A stretch of DNA of 64,000 bases. Source: Actinoplanes nipponensis. GTDB lineage: Bacteria > Actinomycetota > Actinomycetes > Mycobacteriales > Micromonosporaceae. Below the pieces are notes generated by a model that was given only the letters and a program-made list of their open reading frames with translations, searched no databases and had not been told where the DNA came from. Every line of letters starts with the position of its first letter. Positions within the stretch are counted from its first letter, which is position 1. Location: NCBI RefSeq assembly GCF_016862275.1, contig NZ_BOMQ01000052.1, positions 85,787 through 149,786 on the forward strand. The letters run 5' to 3'. Positions 1 to 8,384 of this stretch are shown one piece after another. The translations under genes were made by a program, and so were the position numbers.

Positions 1-1
1 C

Positions 2-748
2 GCCGGCAGGTGCTACACCGTCACCTGCGACGTGGACACCACCGTGCTGGAGATGGCCGTCCGCGGCCGCTTCAGCCTGCGGCTGAGCGTGGACGTGTAC
101 GCGGCGCTGCGCAAGTGTCTCGCCGAGCACCCGGCGGCGATCATCGTCGATCTCGCGCGGTTCGACGACCCGTACGCCGGCAGCGCGGCGATGTGGCTGG
201 CCGTGAACCGGGCGGCCACGGCCATGTACCCGCCCGTCCGGATGGCGTTGGCCGTGTCCCCGGCGACCCCGCTGGCCGGCCGGTTGCGCCGCCTCGGCGT
301 GCGGCTCCCGGTCTTCCCCACAACGGCGCAGGCCCAGGAGGTGATGGCCGGCGCCCCGGTGAAGGAGCGCCTGCGCCTGGGCGGGCTGCCTCCCGATCCG
401 TCGTCGGTGTGCGTGGCCGGCGATCTCGTCGACGCCGCCTGCGACACCTGGCACCTGCCGGAGCTGCGCGAGCCCAGCCGGGCCATCATGTCGGCGCTGG
501 TCGGCAACGCCGTCGAGCACGCCGGCACCGAGCTCGGCGCCGCCGTCTGGCGGCGCGGGACCGGGCTGCACCTCTCGGTCCGCGACGGCGATCCCCGGCT
601 GCCGCGCCTGCTGGACCGCCAGGCCGGCGGGCGGGGCCGCGGGCTGCGGATCGTCGACGGCAAGTCCACGGCGTGGGGCGCGATCCCCACCGCCGACGGC
701 AAGATGGTCTGGGCCACCCTGCGGACCCGGCGACAGTGGATCACCTGA
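2..748 (+). CDS. STAS domain fused to HATPase (anti-sigma/anti-anti-sigma type regulator), 5' end outside window
   Basis: The reading frame is open to the left edge, so the true start is probably upstream; the first GTG at 32 has no ribosome binding site. The first ~115 residues look like a STAS domain (beta-strand, then helix, with VDLAR at the phosphorylation-loop position). The C-terminal ~110 residues look like an RsbW-type ATPase: an N-box helix with GNAVEHAG, a LSVRDGDP box and a glycine-rich GRGRGLRIV segment. Proteins of this family switch partners to control sigma factors or other outputs; the partner here is unknown. The stop overlaps the end of the convergent glycerol kinase by 8 bp. 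The fold is fairly sure, the biological role is not. Confidence 0.72.
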   Translation, partial: AGRCYTVTCDVDTTVLEMAVRGRFSLRLSVDVYAALRKCLAEHPAAIIVDLARFDDPYAGSAAMWLAVNRAATAMYPPVRMALAVSPATPLAGRLRRLGVRLPVFPTTAQAQEVMAGAPVKERLRLGGLPPDPSSVCVAGDLVDAACDTWHLPELREPSRAIMSALVGNAVEHAGTELGAAVWRRGTGLHLSVRDGDPRLPRLLDRQAGGRGRGLRIVDGKSTAWGAIPTADGKMVWATLRTRRQWIT

Positions 749-2243
749 CCGCCGGGGTCCGGATCCAGCCCAGCGTGCGCTCCACCGCGGCCTGCCAGTT
801 CTCGTGCTCCGCGGCGCGCCGGGCCGGGTCCATCGCCGGCGCCCACTGCGCCGCCCGGTGCCAGTTGCGGCGCAGGCCGGCCAGGTCGGGCCAGTAGCCC
901 ACGGCCAGCCCGGCCGCGTACGCCGCGCCCAGCGACACCGTCTCGGCGACCATCGGGCGTACCACCGGCACGTCCAGCACGTCGGCGATGAACTGCATCA
1001 GCAGGTTGTTCGACGTCATGCCGCCGTCCACGTTCAGCGCGCGCAGGGCCAGCCCGGAGTCGGCGTTCATCGCGTCGACCACCTCGCGGGTCTGCCATCC
1101 GGTGGCCTCCAGCACCGCCCGGGCCAGGTGGCCCTTGGTGACGTAGCTGGTCAGGCCGGCGATCACGCCGCGGGCGTCGCTGCGCCAGTGCGGGGCGAAC
1201 AGGCCGGCGAAGGCCGGGACGATGTAGCACCCGCCGTTGTCGTCCACCGTCCGGGCCAGCGTCTCGATCTCCGCGGCGCTGCCGATCAGGCCGAGGCCGT
1301 CGCGGAACCACTGCACCAGCGAGCCGGTGACCGCGATCGAGCCCTCCAGCGCGTACGTGGCGGGCTCGCCGGCCAGCTGGTACGCCACCGTGGTGAGCAG
1401 CCCGTGGCCCGAGCGCACCGGCTCCGTTCCGGTGTTGAGCAGCAGGAAGCCGCCCGTGCCGTACGTGCACTTGGCCTCGCCGGGGCTGAAGCAGGTCTGC
1501 CCGAACAGGGCGGCCTGCTGGTCGCCCAGCGCCGCGCCGATCCGCACGCCCGGCAGCGCGGTGGTCGCCGTGCCGAGGACACCGACCGACGGGCGCACCT
1601 CGGGCAGCATGGCCATCGGCACCCCGAAGAAGTCGCACGCCTCGGCCGACCAGCGCAGGGTGCGCACGTCCAGCAGCATGGTCCGGCTGGCGTTGGTCAC
1701 GTCGGTCACGTGCAGCCCGCCGGTCAGGTTCCAGATCAGCCAGGTCTCCATCGTGCCGAACAGCACCTCGCCGCGTTCGGCGCGCTCGCGCAGCCCCGGC
1801 GTCTCGTCGAGCATCCAGCGGATCCGCGGCGCGGAGAAGTAGCCGGCCAGCGGCAGCCCGCAGCGCTCCTGCACGGCCGCGGCCCCCGGCTCGCCGGCCA
1901 GGCCGGTGACCATGGCGGCGGTCCGGGTGTCCTGCCAGACGATCGCCGGGCCGACCGGGACGCCGGTGTGCCGGTCCCAGAGCACGGTGGTCTCGCGCTG
2001 GTTGGTGATGCCCAGCGCAGCCACCTGGCCGGCGGTGATGCCGGCCTCGGCCAGCGCCTGCGGGGCGAGCCGGCGCACGTTGCGCCAGATCTCGGCGGCG
2101 TCGTGCTCGACCCGGCCGGGCCGCGGGTACGACTGGTGGTGCTCGCGCTGCACCACCGACACCAGCCGGCCCTGCCGGTCGAAGACGATGCACCGGGTGC
2201 TGGTCGTCCCCTGGTCGACGGCGACCACGTAGCGCTCGGTCAC
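741..2243 (-). CDS. glpK: Glycerol kinase, copy 1 (downstream of IclR regulator)
   Basis: Phosphorylates glycerol to sn-glycerol 3-phosphate with ATP in the cytoplasm. It is 500 aa, the usual family length. The FGGY-kinase motifs are present: DQGTTSTRC near residue 10 (phosphate loop), TNQRETT near 80, WQDTR near 103, and GALGDQQAA containing the catalytic-base Asp. One deviation is the segment YFSAPRIRWML, where most glycerol kinases, including the second copy here, have a Lys (YFSGGKLQW). The GTG start overlaps the stop of the IclR gene as GTGA, so the two genes are translationally coupled. A second, different glycerol kinase lies divergently at 3122. A role in glycerol use is well supported; whether this copy prefers glycerol or another polyol is open. 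Confidence 0.93.
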   Translation of the reverse strand: MTERYVVAVDQGTTSTRCIVFDRQGRLVSVVQREHHQSYPRPGRVEHDAAEIWRNVRRLAPQALAEAGITAGQVAALGITNQRETTVLWDRHTGVPVGPAIVWQDTRTAAMVTGLAGEPGAAAVQERCGLPLAGYFSAPRIRWMLDETPGLRERAERGEVLFGTMETWLIWNLTGGLHVTDVTNASRTMLLDVRTLRWSAEACDFFGVPMAMLPEVRPSVGVLGTATTALPGVRIGAALGDQQAALFGQTCFSPGEAKCTYGTGGFLLLNTGTEPVRSGHGLLTTVAYQLAGEPATYALEGSIAVTGSLVQWFRDGLGLIGSAAEIETLARTVDDNGGCYIVPAFAGLFAPHWRSDARGVIAGLTSYVTKGHLARAVLEATGWQTREVVDAMNADSGLALRALNVDGGMTSNNLLMQFIADVLDVPVVRPMVAETVSLGAAYAAGLAVGYWPDLAGLRRNWHRAAQWAPAMDPARRAAEHENWQAAVERTLGWIRTPAVR

Positions 2244-3007
2244 GAGCCGACCTTGGCCAGGTCGCGGGAGACGGCCCGGGCGATCTCCCGGACCAGGGCC
2301 ACCAGGGCGGCCCGCGGCCGGCCGGCGGAGTCGCAGATCCGGTCGGTGGGGCCGGAGACGCCGATCGCGCCGACCACCAGCCCGCCGTACGTGCGGATCG
2401 GCGCGGCCACGCCGGCCTGCCCGGCGACCGACTCCTCGACCTCGGCCGCCCACCCTTGCGTGCGCACCTCGGCGAGGGTCCGGCGCAGCGCCGCGCCCTT
2501 GGTCACCGTGCGCCGCGTGTACGCGGTCAGCGGCCCGGCCCCGGCGTCCCGCGCGCTGAGCGCGTCGTGGGCCAGCAGCACCTTGCCCAGGGCGGTGGCG
2601 TGGGCCGGCAGCAGCGCCCCGGTCTCGAGCTGCTGCGGGGTGTCGTCGGGCCGGAACACGTGGTGCACCACCAGCACCTGACCGTCGAGCAGGGCGCCCA
2701 CCCGCACCGCCTCCCCGCTGCGGGCGGCGAGCGGGTCGGCCCAGTTGATCACCCGCGAGCGCAGCTCGTTGCGGTCCAGCGGCCGGGTGCCGGGCGCGAG
2801 CACCGCCGCGGCGAGCTGGTAGCGCCCGGTGGCCGGGTCCTGCTGGACGAAGCCGACGTGCCGCAGGGTGCGCAGGATGCCGTGGGTGGTGGCCTTGGCC
2901 AGGCCCAGCGACGCCCCGATCTCGCTGGCCCGCAGCCAGCCGGAGCCGGCGGCGAGCAGCCGGATGACGGCCGCCGCACGCTCGATGGACTGGATGAGGC
3001 CGGGCAC
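2240..3007 (-). CDS. IclR-family transcriptional regulator of glycerol genes (GylR-like)
   Basis: 255 aa. An N-terminal winged helix-turn-helix (about residues 8-65, with LRASEIGASLGLAKATTHGI as the HTH) is followed by an IclR effector domain (about 75-250). Homologues in Streptomyces (GylR) sit beside glycerol kinase and dehydrogenase genes and repress them until glycerol 3-phosphate is present; a similar job is inferred from position. The gene is coupled to the first glycerol kinase by a GTGA overlap. The GTG start lies 7 nt after a TACGAT -10 box (3015-3020 on the complementary strand), so the transcript is probably leaderless. The perfect palindrome at 3032-3050 sits where the -35 region would be, which suggests autorepression. 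Confidence 0.88.
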   Translation of the reverse strand: MPGLIQSIERAAAVIRLLAAGSGWLRASEIGASLGLAKATTHGILRTLRHVGFVQQDPATGRYQLAAAVLAPGTRPLDRNELRSRVINWADPLAARSGEAVRVGALLDGQVLVVHHVFRPDDTPQQLETGALLPAHATALGKVLLAHDALSARDAGAGPLTAYTRRTVTKGAALRRTLAEVRTQGWAAEVEESVAGQAGVAAPIRTYGGLVVGAIGVSGPTDRICDSAGRPRAALVALVREIARAVSRDLAKVGS

Positions 3008-3031
3008 GACCGTGATCGTAGCCCGCGAAAT

Positions 3032-3050
3032 GGTTCGACATCGTCGAACC
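3032..3050. promoter_or_regulatory. Perfect inverted repeat, probable IclR/GylR operator
   Basis: GGTTCGAC-ATC-GTCGAACC is a perfect 8-bp inverted repeat with a 3-bp spacer, midway between the divergent IclR-glpK and glpK-glpD transcription units. It covers the -35 zone of the IclR promoter and ends 7 bp before the -35 box of the other unit, so one bound dimer could control both. Binding by the neighbouring IclR protein is inferred. Confidence 0.75.
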
Positions 3051-3057
3051 GTCGTCG

Positions 3058-3086
3058 TTGCCGCCGGGTGCGGGCGTGCCTACCGT
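3058..3086 (+). promoter_or_regulatory. Sigma-70-type promoter for glpK copy 2 and glpD
   Basis: TTGCCG (3058-3063), a 17-bp spacer and TACCGT (3081-3086) make a housekeeping-type actinomycete promoter. Transcription would start near 3093, giving a leader of about 30 nt containing the GAAGGGA ribosome binding site before the GTG at 3122. Confidence 0.6.
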
Positions 3087-3121
3087 TCCGGGTCTGACCT
3101 CACAGACGGAAGGGACGGCCG

Positions 3122-4639
3122 GTGGCGGACTTCGTCGGCGCGGTGGACCAGGGCACCACCAGCACCCGATTCATGATCTTCGACCGGTCGGGCGCCGAGG
3201 TGGGCCGGCACCAGCTGGAGCACGAGCAGCTCATGCCCCGGGCGGGCTGGGTCGAGCACAACCCGTTGGAGCTCATCGGCAACACGCACACGGTGATCCG
3301 GACGGCGCTGCAGCGCACCGGGCTCGGCCCGGCCGACCTGGCCGCGCTGGGCATCACCAACCAGCGCGAGACCACCGTGGTGTGGGACCGCCGGACCGGC
3401 CGCCCGCTGCACAACGCGATCGTCTGGCAGGACACCCGGACCGACCGGATCGCCGCCGCGCTGCACCGCGACGGGCGCGCCGAGCTGGTCCGCGAGCGCA
3501 CCGGGCTGCCCCCGTCGCCGTACTTCTCCGGCGGCAAGCTGCAGTGGCTGCTGGAGAACGTCAGCGGGCTGCGCGCCGCCGCCGAGCGCGGCGACGCGGT
3601 CTTCGGCACGGTCGACAGCTGGCTGCTGTGGAACCTCACCGGCGGGATCGACGGCGGCGTGCACGTCACCGACGTCACCAACGCCAGCCGCACCATGCTG
3701 ATGGACCTGGAGACGCTGGACTGGGACGACGAGCTGCTGGAGATCTTCGGCGTGCCGCGGGCCATGCTGCCGGCCATCCGCGCGTCCAGCGACCCGGCCG
3801 GCTACGGCGTCACCCGCGCCGACGGCCCGCTCGGCGGCGCCGTGCCGCTCACCGGCGCGCTCGGCGACCAGCAGGCCGCCATGGTCGGGCAGGTCTGCTT
3901 CTCCCCCGGCGAGGCCAAGAACACCTACGGCACCGGCAACTTCATGCTGCTCAACACCGGCACCAAGCCGGTCCGGTCGGCCAGCGGCCTGCTCACCACC
4001 GTCTGCTACCGGTTCGGCGACGAGCCCCCGGTGTACGCCCTGGAAGGCGCGATCGCGGTCACCGGCGCGGCCGTGCAGTGGCTGCGCGACCAGCTCGGCG
4101 TGATCACCGACGCCGCGCAGAGCGAGGCCCTCGCCGCCCGGGTGCCCGACAACGGCGGCGTCTACTTCGTCCCGGCGTTCTCCGGCCTGTTCGCGCCGTA
4201 CTGGCGCTCCGACGCGCGCGGCGCCATCGTCGGGCTGTCGCGCTACGACACCGGCGCCCACATCGCCCGGGCCACCCTCGAGGCCATCTGCTACCAGAGC
4301 CGCGACGTCATCGAGGCGATGGAGCGCGACTCCGGCGTCCACCTCGAGGTGCTCCGGGTCGACGGCGGGGTGACGGCCAACGCGCTCTGCATGCAGTTGC
4401 AGGCCGACATCCTGGGCGTACCGGTGAGCCGCCCCGCGGTGGCCGAGACCACCGCGCTGGGCGCCGCCTACGCGGCCGGCCTCGCGGTCGGCTTCTGGTC
4501 CTCGACCGAGGAGCTGCGCGCCAACTGGCGCGAGGCCCGGCGGTGGCTGCCGCACTGGTCCGGCGAGCAGCGGGCCACCGGGTACGCCGGCTGGCAGAAG
4601 GCCGTCCAGCGCACCCTCGACTGGGTCGACGTCGCGTGA
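3122..4639 (+). CDS. glpK: Glycerol kinase, copy 2 (operon with glpD)
   Basis: 505 aa FGGY-family kinase converting glycerol to glycerol 3-phosphate. Motifs: DQGTTSTRF at 9-17, TNQRETT near 79, WQDTR, the family signature YFSGGKLQWLL with its usual Lys, GALGDQQAA with the catalytic Asp, and the C-terminal DGGVTAN nucleotide-binding turn. The GTG start follows GAAGGGA. GlpD begins 37 bp downstream on the same strand, so kinase and dehydrogenase form the classic two-step route to dihydroxyacetone phosphate. No glycerol facilitator gene is visible beside it. The protein clearly differs from the copy at 741-2243 by eye, so this is an old paralogue or a separately acquired gene, not a recent duplication. 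Confidence 0.95.
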   Translation: MADFVGAVDQGTTSTRFMIFDRSGAEVGRHQLEHEQLMPRAGWVEHNPLELIGNTHTVIRTALQRTGLGPADLAALGITNQRETTVVWDRRTGRPLHNAIVWQDTRTDRIAAALHRDGRAELVRERTGLPPSPYFSGGKLQWLLENVSGLRAAAERGDAVFGTVDSWLLWNLTGGIDGGVHVTDVTNASRTMLMDLETLDWDDELLEIFGVPRAMLPAIRASSDPAGYGVTRADGPLGGAVPLTGALGDQQAAMVGQVCFSPGEAKNTYGTGNFMLLNTGTKPVRSASGLLTTVCYRFGDEPPVYALEGAIAVTGAAVQWLRDQLGVITDAAQSEALAARVPDNGGVYFVPAFSGLFAPYWRSDARGAIVGLSRYDTGAHIARATLEAICYQSRDVIEAMERDSGVHLEVLRVDGGVTANALCMQLQADILGVPVSRPAVAETTALGAAYAAGLAVGFWSSTEELRANWREARRWLPHWSGEQRATGYAGWQKAVQRTLDWVDVA

Positions 4640-4676
4640 GCTCCGCAGCCAGGGGCCCGTCAGAAGGGAACTGCCC

Positions 4677-6398
4677 ATGAGAACCGGCACATTGTCACCG
4701 CAGTCCCGCGCAGCCGCGATCGCGGCGCTGTCCGGCGAGGAGCTGGACGTCCTGGTGATCGGCGCCGGCGTGGTCGGCGCCGGCGCCGCCCTGGACGCCG
4801 TCACCCGGGGGCTGTCGGTGGGCCTGGTGGAGGCCCGCGACTTCGCCAGCGGCACCTCCAGCCGCTCCAGCAAGCTCATCCACGGCGGCCTGCGCTACCT
4901 GGAGATGCTGGACTTCGGCCTGGTCCGCGAGGCGCTGCGGGAACGCGGGCTGCTGATCCAGCGGCTGGCCCCGCACCTGGTGCGCCCGGTGCCGTTCCTC
5001 TACCCGTTGCAGCACCGCGGCTGGGAACGCCTGTACGCCGGCGCCGGCGTCGCGCTCTACGACACCATGGGCATCTCCAGCGGCAACGCCCGCGGCCTGC
5101 CCCGGCACCGGCACCTCGGCCGCCGCGCCGCGCTGCGGGTCGCCCCCGGGCTCAAGCCGGAGGCGCTGGTCGGCGCGCTGCAGTACTACGACGCTCAGGT
5201 CGACGACGCCCGGCACACCATGTTCCTGGCCCGCACGGCCGCCGCGTACGGCGCGCACGTCGCCTCCCGCACCCGGGTGACCGGCTTCCTGCGCGAGGGC
5301 GAGCGGGTCACCGGCGTGACCGCGGTCGACCTGGAGCACGACGTCACGTTCGAGATCCGGGCCCGCCAGGTGATCAACGCGACCGGCGTGTGGACCGACG
5401 ACACCCAGGCGCTGGTCGGCGAGCGCGGGCAGTTCCACGTCCGCGCCTCCAAGGGCGTGCACCTGGTCGTGCCGCGCGACCGCATCCACTCGGCCACCGG
5501 GCTGATCCTGCGCACCGCGACCAGCGTGCTGTTCGTGATCCCGTGGGGGCGGCACTGGATCGTCGGCACCACCGACACCGACTGGAACCTGGACAAGGCG
5601 CACCCGGCCGCGTCCAGCCGCGACATCGACTACCTGCTGACCGAGGTCAACAAGGTCCTGGTGACCCCGCTGACCCGGCAGGACGTGCAGGGCGTGTACG
5701 CCGGCCTGCGCCCGCTGCTGTCCGGCGAGTCGGAGATGTCGTCGCAGCTGTCGCGGGAGCACACGGTCGCCAGCCCGGCGCCGGGGCTGGTCGTGGTGGC
5801 CGGCGGCAAGTACACGACGTACCGGGTGATGGCGCGCGACGCCGTCGACGCCGCGGCGCACGGGCTCGGCGGGGGCGTGCCGGCCTCGTGCACGGAGAAC
5901 GTGCCGCTGCTGGGCGCGGAGGGCTTCGCCGCCCTGTGGAACCAGCGCCGGGTGCTGGCCCGCGAGGCCGGCCTGCACGTGGCCAGGGTCGAACACCTGC
6001 TGCGCCGGTACGGGACGCTGGTCGACGAGGTGCTGGAGCTGGTGCGGCGGGACCCGGCGCTGGGTGAGCCGCTGGCCGGGGCCGAGGACTACCTGCGGGC
6101 GGAGATCGCGTACGCCGCGGCGCGGGAGGGTGCGCGGCACCTGGAGGACGTCATGACCCGGCGGACGCACATCTCGGTGCAGACCTTCGACCGGGGGCTG
6201 GCCGCCGCCCGGCCCGCCGCCGAGCTGATGGCCGCGGTGCTGGGCTGGAGCGCGGAGCAGGCCGACCGCGAGGTCGAGCACTACACCGCCCGGGTGCGCG
6301 CGGAGCGGGCCTCGCAGGAACAGCCGGACGACGAGACCGCCGACGCCGCCCGGCTGGGCGCGCCGGAGGTGGTCCCGCTGGTCGGCCAGCCCGGCTGA
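4677..6398 (+). CDS. glpD: Aerobic glycerol-3-phosphate dehydrogenase
   Basis: 573 aa FAD enzyme that oxidises sn-glycerol 3-phosphate to dihydroxyacetone phosphate at the membrane and passes electrons to quinone. The N-terminal dinucleotide fold DVLVIGAGVVGAG (about 24-36) and the family segment GTSSRSSKLIHGGLRYLE (about 60-77) are clear, and the C-terminal DAO_C-type helical domain is present. The ATG start is preceded by AGAAGGGA. It is the second gene of the glpK-glpD operon and shares the promoter and operator at 3032-3086. The last ~25 residues are a low-complexity Ala/Glu/Asp tail. Confidence 0.95.
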   Translation: MRTGTLSPQSRAAAIAALSGEELDVLVIGAGVVGAGAALDAVTRGLSVGLVEARDFASGTSSRSSKLIHGGLRYLEMLDFGLVREALRERGLLIQRLAPHLVRPVPFLYPLQHRGWERLYAGAGVALYDTMGISSGNARGLPRHRHLGRRAALRVAPGLKPEALVGALQYYDAQVDDARHTMFLARTAAAYGAHVASRTRVTGFLREGERVTGVTAVDLEHDVTFEIRARQVINATGVWTDDTQALVGERGQFHVRASKGVHLVVPRDRIHSATGLILRTATSVLFVIPWGRHWIVGTTDTDWNLDKAHPAASSRDIDYLLTEVNKVLVTPLTRQDVQGVYAGLRPLLSGESEMSSQLSREHTVASPAPGLVVVAGGKYTTYRVMARDAVDAAAHGLGGGVPASCTENVPLLGAEGFAALWNQRRVLAREAGLHVARVEHLLRRYGTLVDEVLELVRRDPALGEPLAGAEDYLRAEIAYAAAREGARHLEDVMTRRTHISVQTFDRGLAAARPAAELMAAVLGWSAEQADREVEHYTARVRAERASQEQPDDETADAARLGAPEVVPLVGQPG

Positions 6399-6412
6399 CC
6401 CGGCGCGACCCA

Positions 6413-6448
6413 GGCGGACCGGTCCGGGCCGGCGGACCGGTCCGGGCC
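6413..6448. repeat. Two tandem copies of an 18-bp unit
   Basis: The unit ggcggaccggtccgggcc occurs exactly twice in tandem just after glpD. Each copy contains the 10-bp palindrome GGACCGGTCC, so the array could fold or bind a protein. Function unknown. Confidence 0.7.
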
Positions 6449-6460
6449 GGCGGGCGCGGC

Positions 6461-6482
6461 CGGTTCGTGGAGCGAGGAACCG
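6461..6482 (+). terminator. Possible terminator hairpin after glpD
   Basis: CGGTTC and GAACCG pair perfectly across a 10-nt loop, 62 bp past the glpD stop. There is no clear T-run, as is common in GC-rich actinomycetes. The tandem palindromes just upstream may contribute. Confidence 0.4.
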
Positions 6483-6605
6483 CCGAGGCGCCCGCGCGCG
6501 GTTCGTTCCCGGTCGTGGCCATCGGTCCGTCGAATCCGGATCTGCCGAGAAGCGTGCATCCGGAGCGGCAGGACCACGCCGGTTGTCGATGCCGGCGGGG
6601 AGAAG

Positions 6606-7097
6606 TCACCCGCGAAAGGTCCTACGGACGCGCCTGGAGGTGACGAAATAGGCGGTCATCAGGACGGGCGGAATCGCGTCGATCGCCAGGCCCACTGTCG
6701 ACTTCATGCCCATGGCATGCCATCCCACCAGAAAGGACAGCGACAGGATGTTGAAAATGACGTTGTGCGCGACGGCGGAACGTTTCCTCTTCCCCATGAG
6801 CAGGTACAGGACAACGGTGTAGAGGATCAATGACGCGTTCGAAGTGACATAGAACGTCAAAGCGGGCGCTGAAACGAACGACGTGAGGCCGACCAGCGAC
6901 GGGTCAGCGGCGATGACGAGCGAGGCGATGGTCAGCGCCAAGCCGTGCAGCGCCAACCCGGCCAGCGCGACGAGATAGACGACAAGCCATCCCCGGATCG
7001 GAGTGCGCCCGGCCTCCGGCCCGTCACCGGACAGCCGCTCCGCTGACACCAGACCGCCGGAATTCGCCCGGCCCGGCGCTTGACCACTCGTGTCCAC
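6606..7097 (-). CDS. DUF2569-like small membrane protein
   Basis: 163 aa when started at the GTG at 7097, chosen because AGGTGGAGG lies about 10 nt upstream. An in-frame ATG at 7148 would give a longer, unstructured N-terminus with a poorly spaced site. Four hydrophobic segments follow a short soluble N-terminus (RGWLVVYLVALAGL, a mid segment with TFYVTSNASLILYTVVLYLL, FNILSLSFLVGWHAMG, and AIPPVLMTAYFV), and the C-terminus ends in SRRVRRTF, as in DUF2569 proteins. The function of the family is unknown. Codon use is less GC-rich than in neighbouring genes, which may indicate acquisition. It has no evident operon partner. Confidence 0.6.
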   Translation of the reverse strand: MDTSGQAPGRANSGGLVSAERLSGDGPEAGRTPIRGWLVVYLVALAGLALHGLALTIASLVIAADPSLVGLTSFVSAPALTFYVTSNASLILYTVVLYLLMGKRKRSAVAHNVIFNILSLSFLVGWHAMGMKSTVGLAIDAIPPVLMTAYFVTSRRVRRTFRG

Positions 7098-7704
7098 TTC
7101 GGATCTGCCTCCACCTGAAAGCTCTCCGCGAATCCGCGTCGTCTCCATCCTTCGGCCTGTACGCCGCACCGTCCATCCTGGTAGCACCCCTTTCCAGGCT
7201 GGTGCCACCCGCACCATGCCTCTCGGCCAGGCATCCTCATCTACCGCCGCCCCGTGCGCGCGGGCCTTGTGCGCGGGTCCGCGGGCGTTCGCCCAGCCGG
7301 GTCGGTGCACCCCGTTGACACGGCGGTGTGACACGGTCAATTCGGCCGACCGGACGATGGCGCACCCGCAGCGGCGACATACGGGTGCCTCGCGCCGGCC
7401 TCTTCCATGTCGTCGAGGGAGCCCGGGACCTTCGAAGCCGGTTCCGCGCGCATCGCGACCGAAATGGGCCCGGTTGTCATCGCATGCGACCCGAACACCA
7501 TGCGCATCATGGACCGGAAGCGCCAGTGCGAAGCAGTAGTACTTTGACGGGCCCGGTGGCAGAGCCGGCTATTGCGGTGGATGTCTCGGCATCCCAGGCG
7601 TGCCCACACTATGATTTCGGTGTGACGGCACCCGGGTCTGGATGCACTTCCACCTCGACAAACACGCGCCGAGGACCCCTGATCATCACACCGGGGAGCT
7701 TCGT
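7098..7704. other. 600-bp intergenic region with a -10 box ahead of the CheY gene
   Basis: I see no convincing gene here: open frames lack coding-like third-position bias and ribosome binding sites. A good -10 hexamer TATGAT lies at 7610-7615 without a clear -35, and would give a leader of about 80 nt for the response regulator at 7705. The leader contains no riboswitch motif that I recognise. Confidence 0.45.
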
Positions 7705-8091
7705 ATGCTGGCGCTGATCATTGACGATTCGGCAGTCATCCGTTCCATCCTGAGGGGGTACCTGCTGCCGTTCGGCTTCAACGTCTACGAGGCCGTGGAC
7801 GGCTTGGACGCCCTGGACCTGCTCGCTGAGATTCCGACCGTTCCGGACCTCGCCCTGATCGACTGGCACATGCCGCGGATGAACGGCCTCGAGTTCCTCC
7901 GGAGCATCCGGCGTCGACAGGATCTGGCCGAGATGGTGCGCATGATGGTGACCAGCGAGAGCGAACCAGGCAGCATCGTCCGAGCCCTGGCCGCCGGAGC
8001 GCACGAGTACCTGCTGAAGCCCTGCACCGCCGACGATCTGGGCGACAAGCTTGCCTACCTGGGGATGGTGGCGCCCGTGACAGGGCGCTGA
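7705..8091 (+). CDS. Stand-alone CheY-like response regulator
   Basis: 128 aa single receiver domain with no output domain. Acidic pair D7-D8, phosphoacceptor D53 in LIDWHMPRMNG, T83 and K105 (LLKPCTADDL) are all in place, so it should accept phosphate from a histidine kinase. The start at 7705 follows GGGGAG at a good distance and gives exactly CheY length; an upstream in-frame ATG at 7642 would add an unconserved tail. No chemotaxis or flagellar genes are nearby, so it probably relays a signal by protein contact to an unknown target. The cognate kinase is unknown. Confidence 0.85.
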   Translation: MLALIIDDSAVIRSILRGYLLPFGFNVYEAVDGLDALDLLAEIPTVPDLALIDWHMPRMNGLEFLRSIRRRQDLAEMVRMMVTSESEPGSIVRALAAGAHEYLLKPCTADDLGDKLAYLGMVAPVTGR

Positions 8092-8384
8092 GCTGCGAGA
8101 ATCTCGATTCGGCCGGGTCGAACCTGGCTCGCCACACGAGTTGACGGATTCCCCAGAAGCAGGTTGTCGGCCAGAGACTTCATCTGGCGCAGCCGGTGGA
8201 CTCATTCACCGCAAATAAGGCGCGGTTCGGCGGACGCTGGTCATCCTGGTTGCCGACGGCGACCAAGCAGCCCCGAGTCGTTGCGTGTGGAGATGTCACG
8301 CAGGCAACTGCGACGCAAGGGGTTCTTACTGTCTCGCCGGTGCGGCGCGGAAACGAACCGCCGGGACGGCGACAGATGGCCCCT

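Noticed and set aside
7098..7704. Plus-strand frames at 7090-7539 and 7328-7717 as real genes
   Set aside because: They lack ribosome binding sites, show no G/C third-position bias and resemble no family; they overlap each other and the promoter of the CheY gene.
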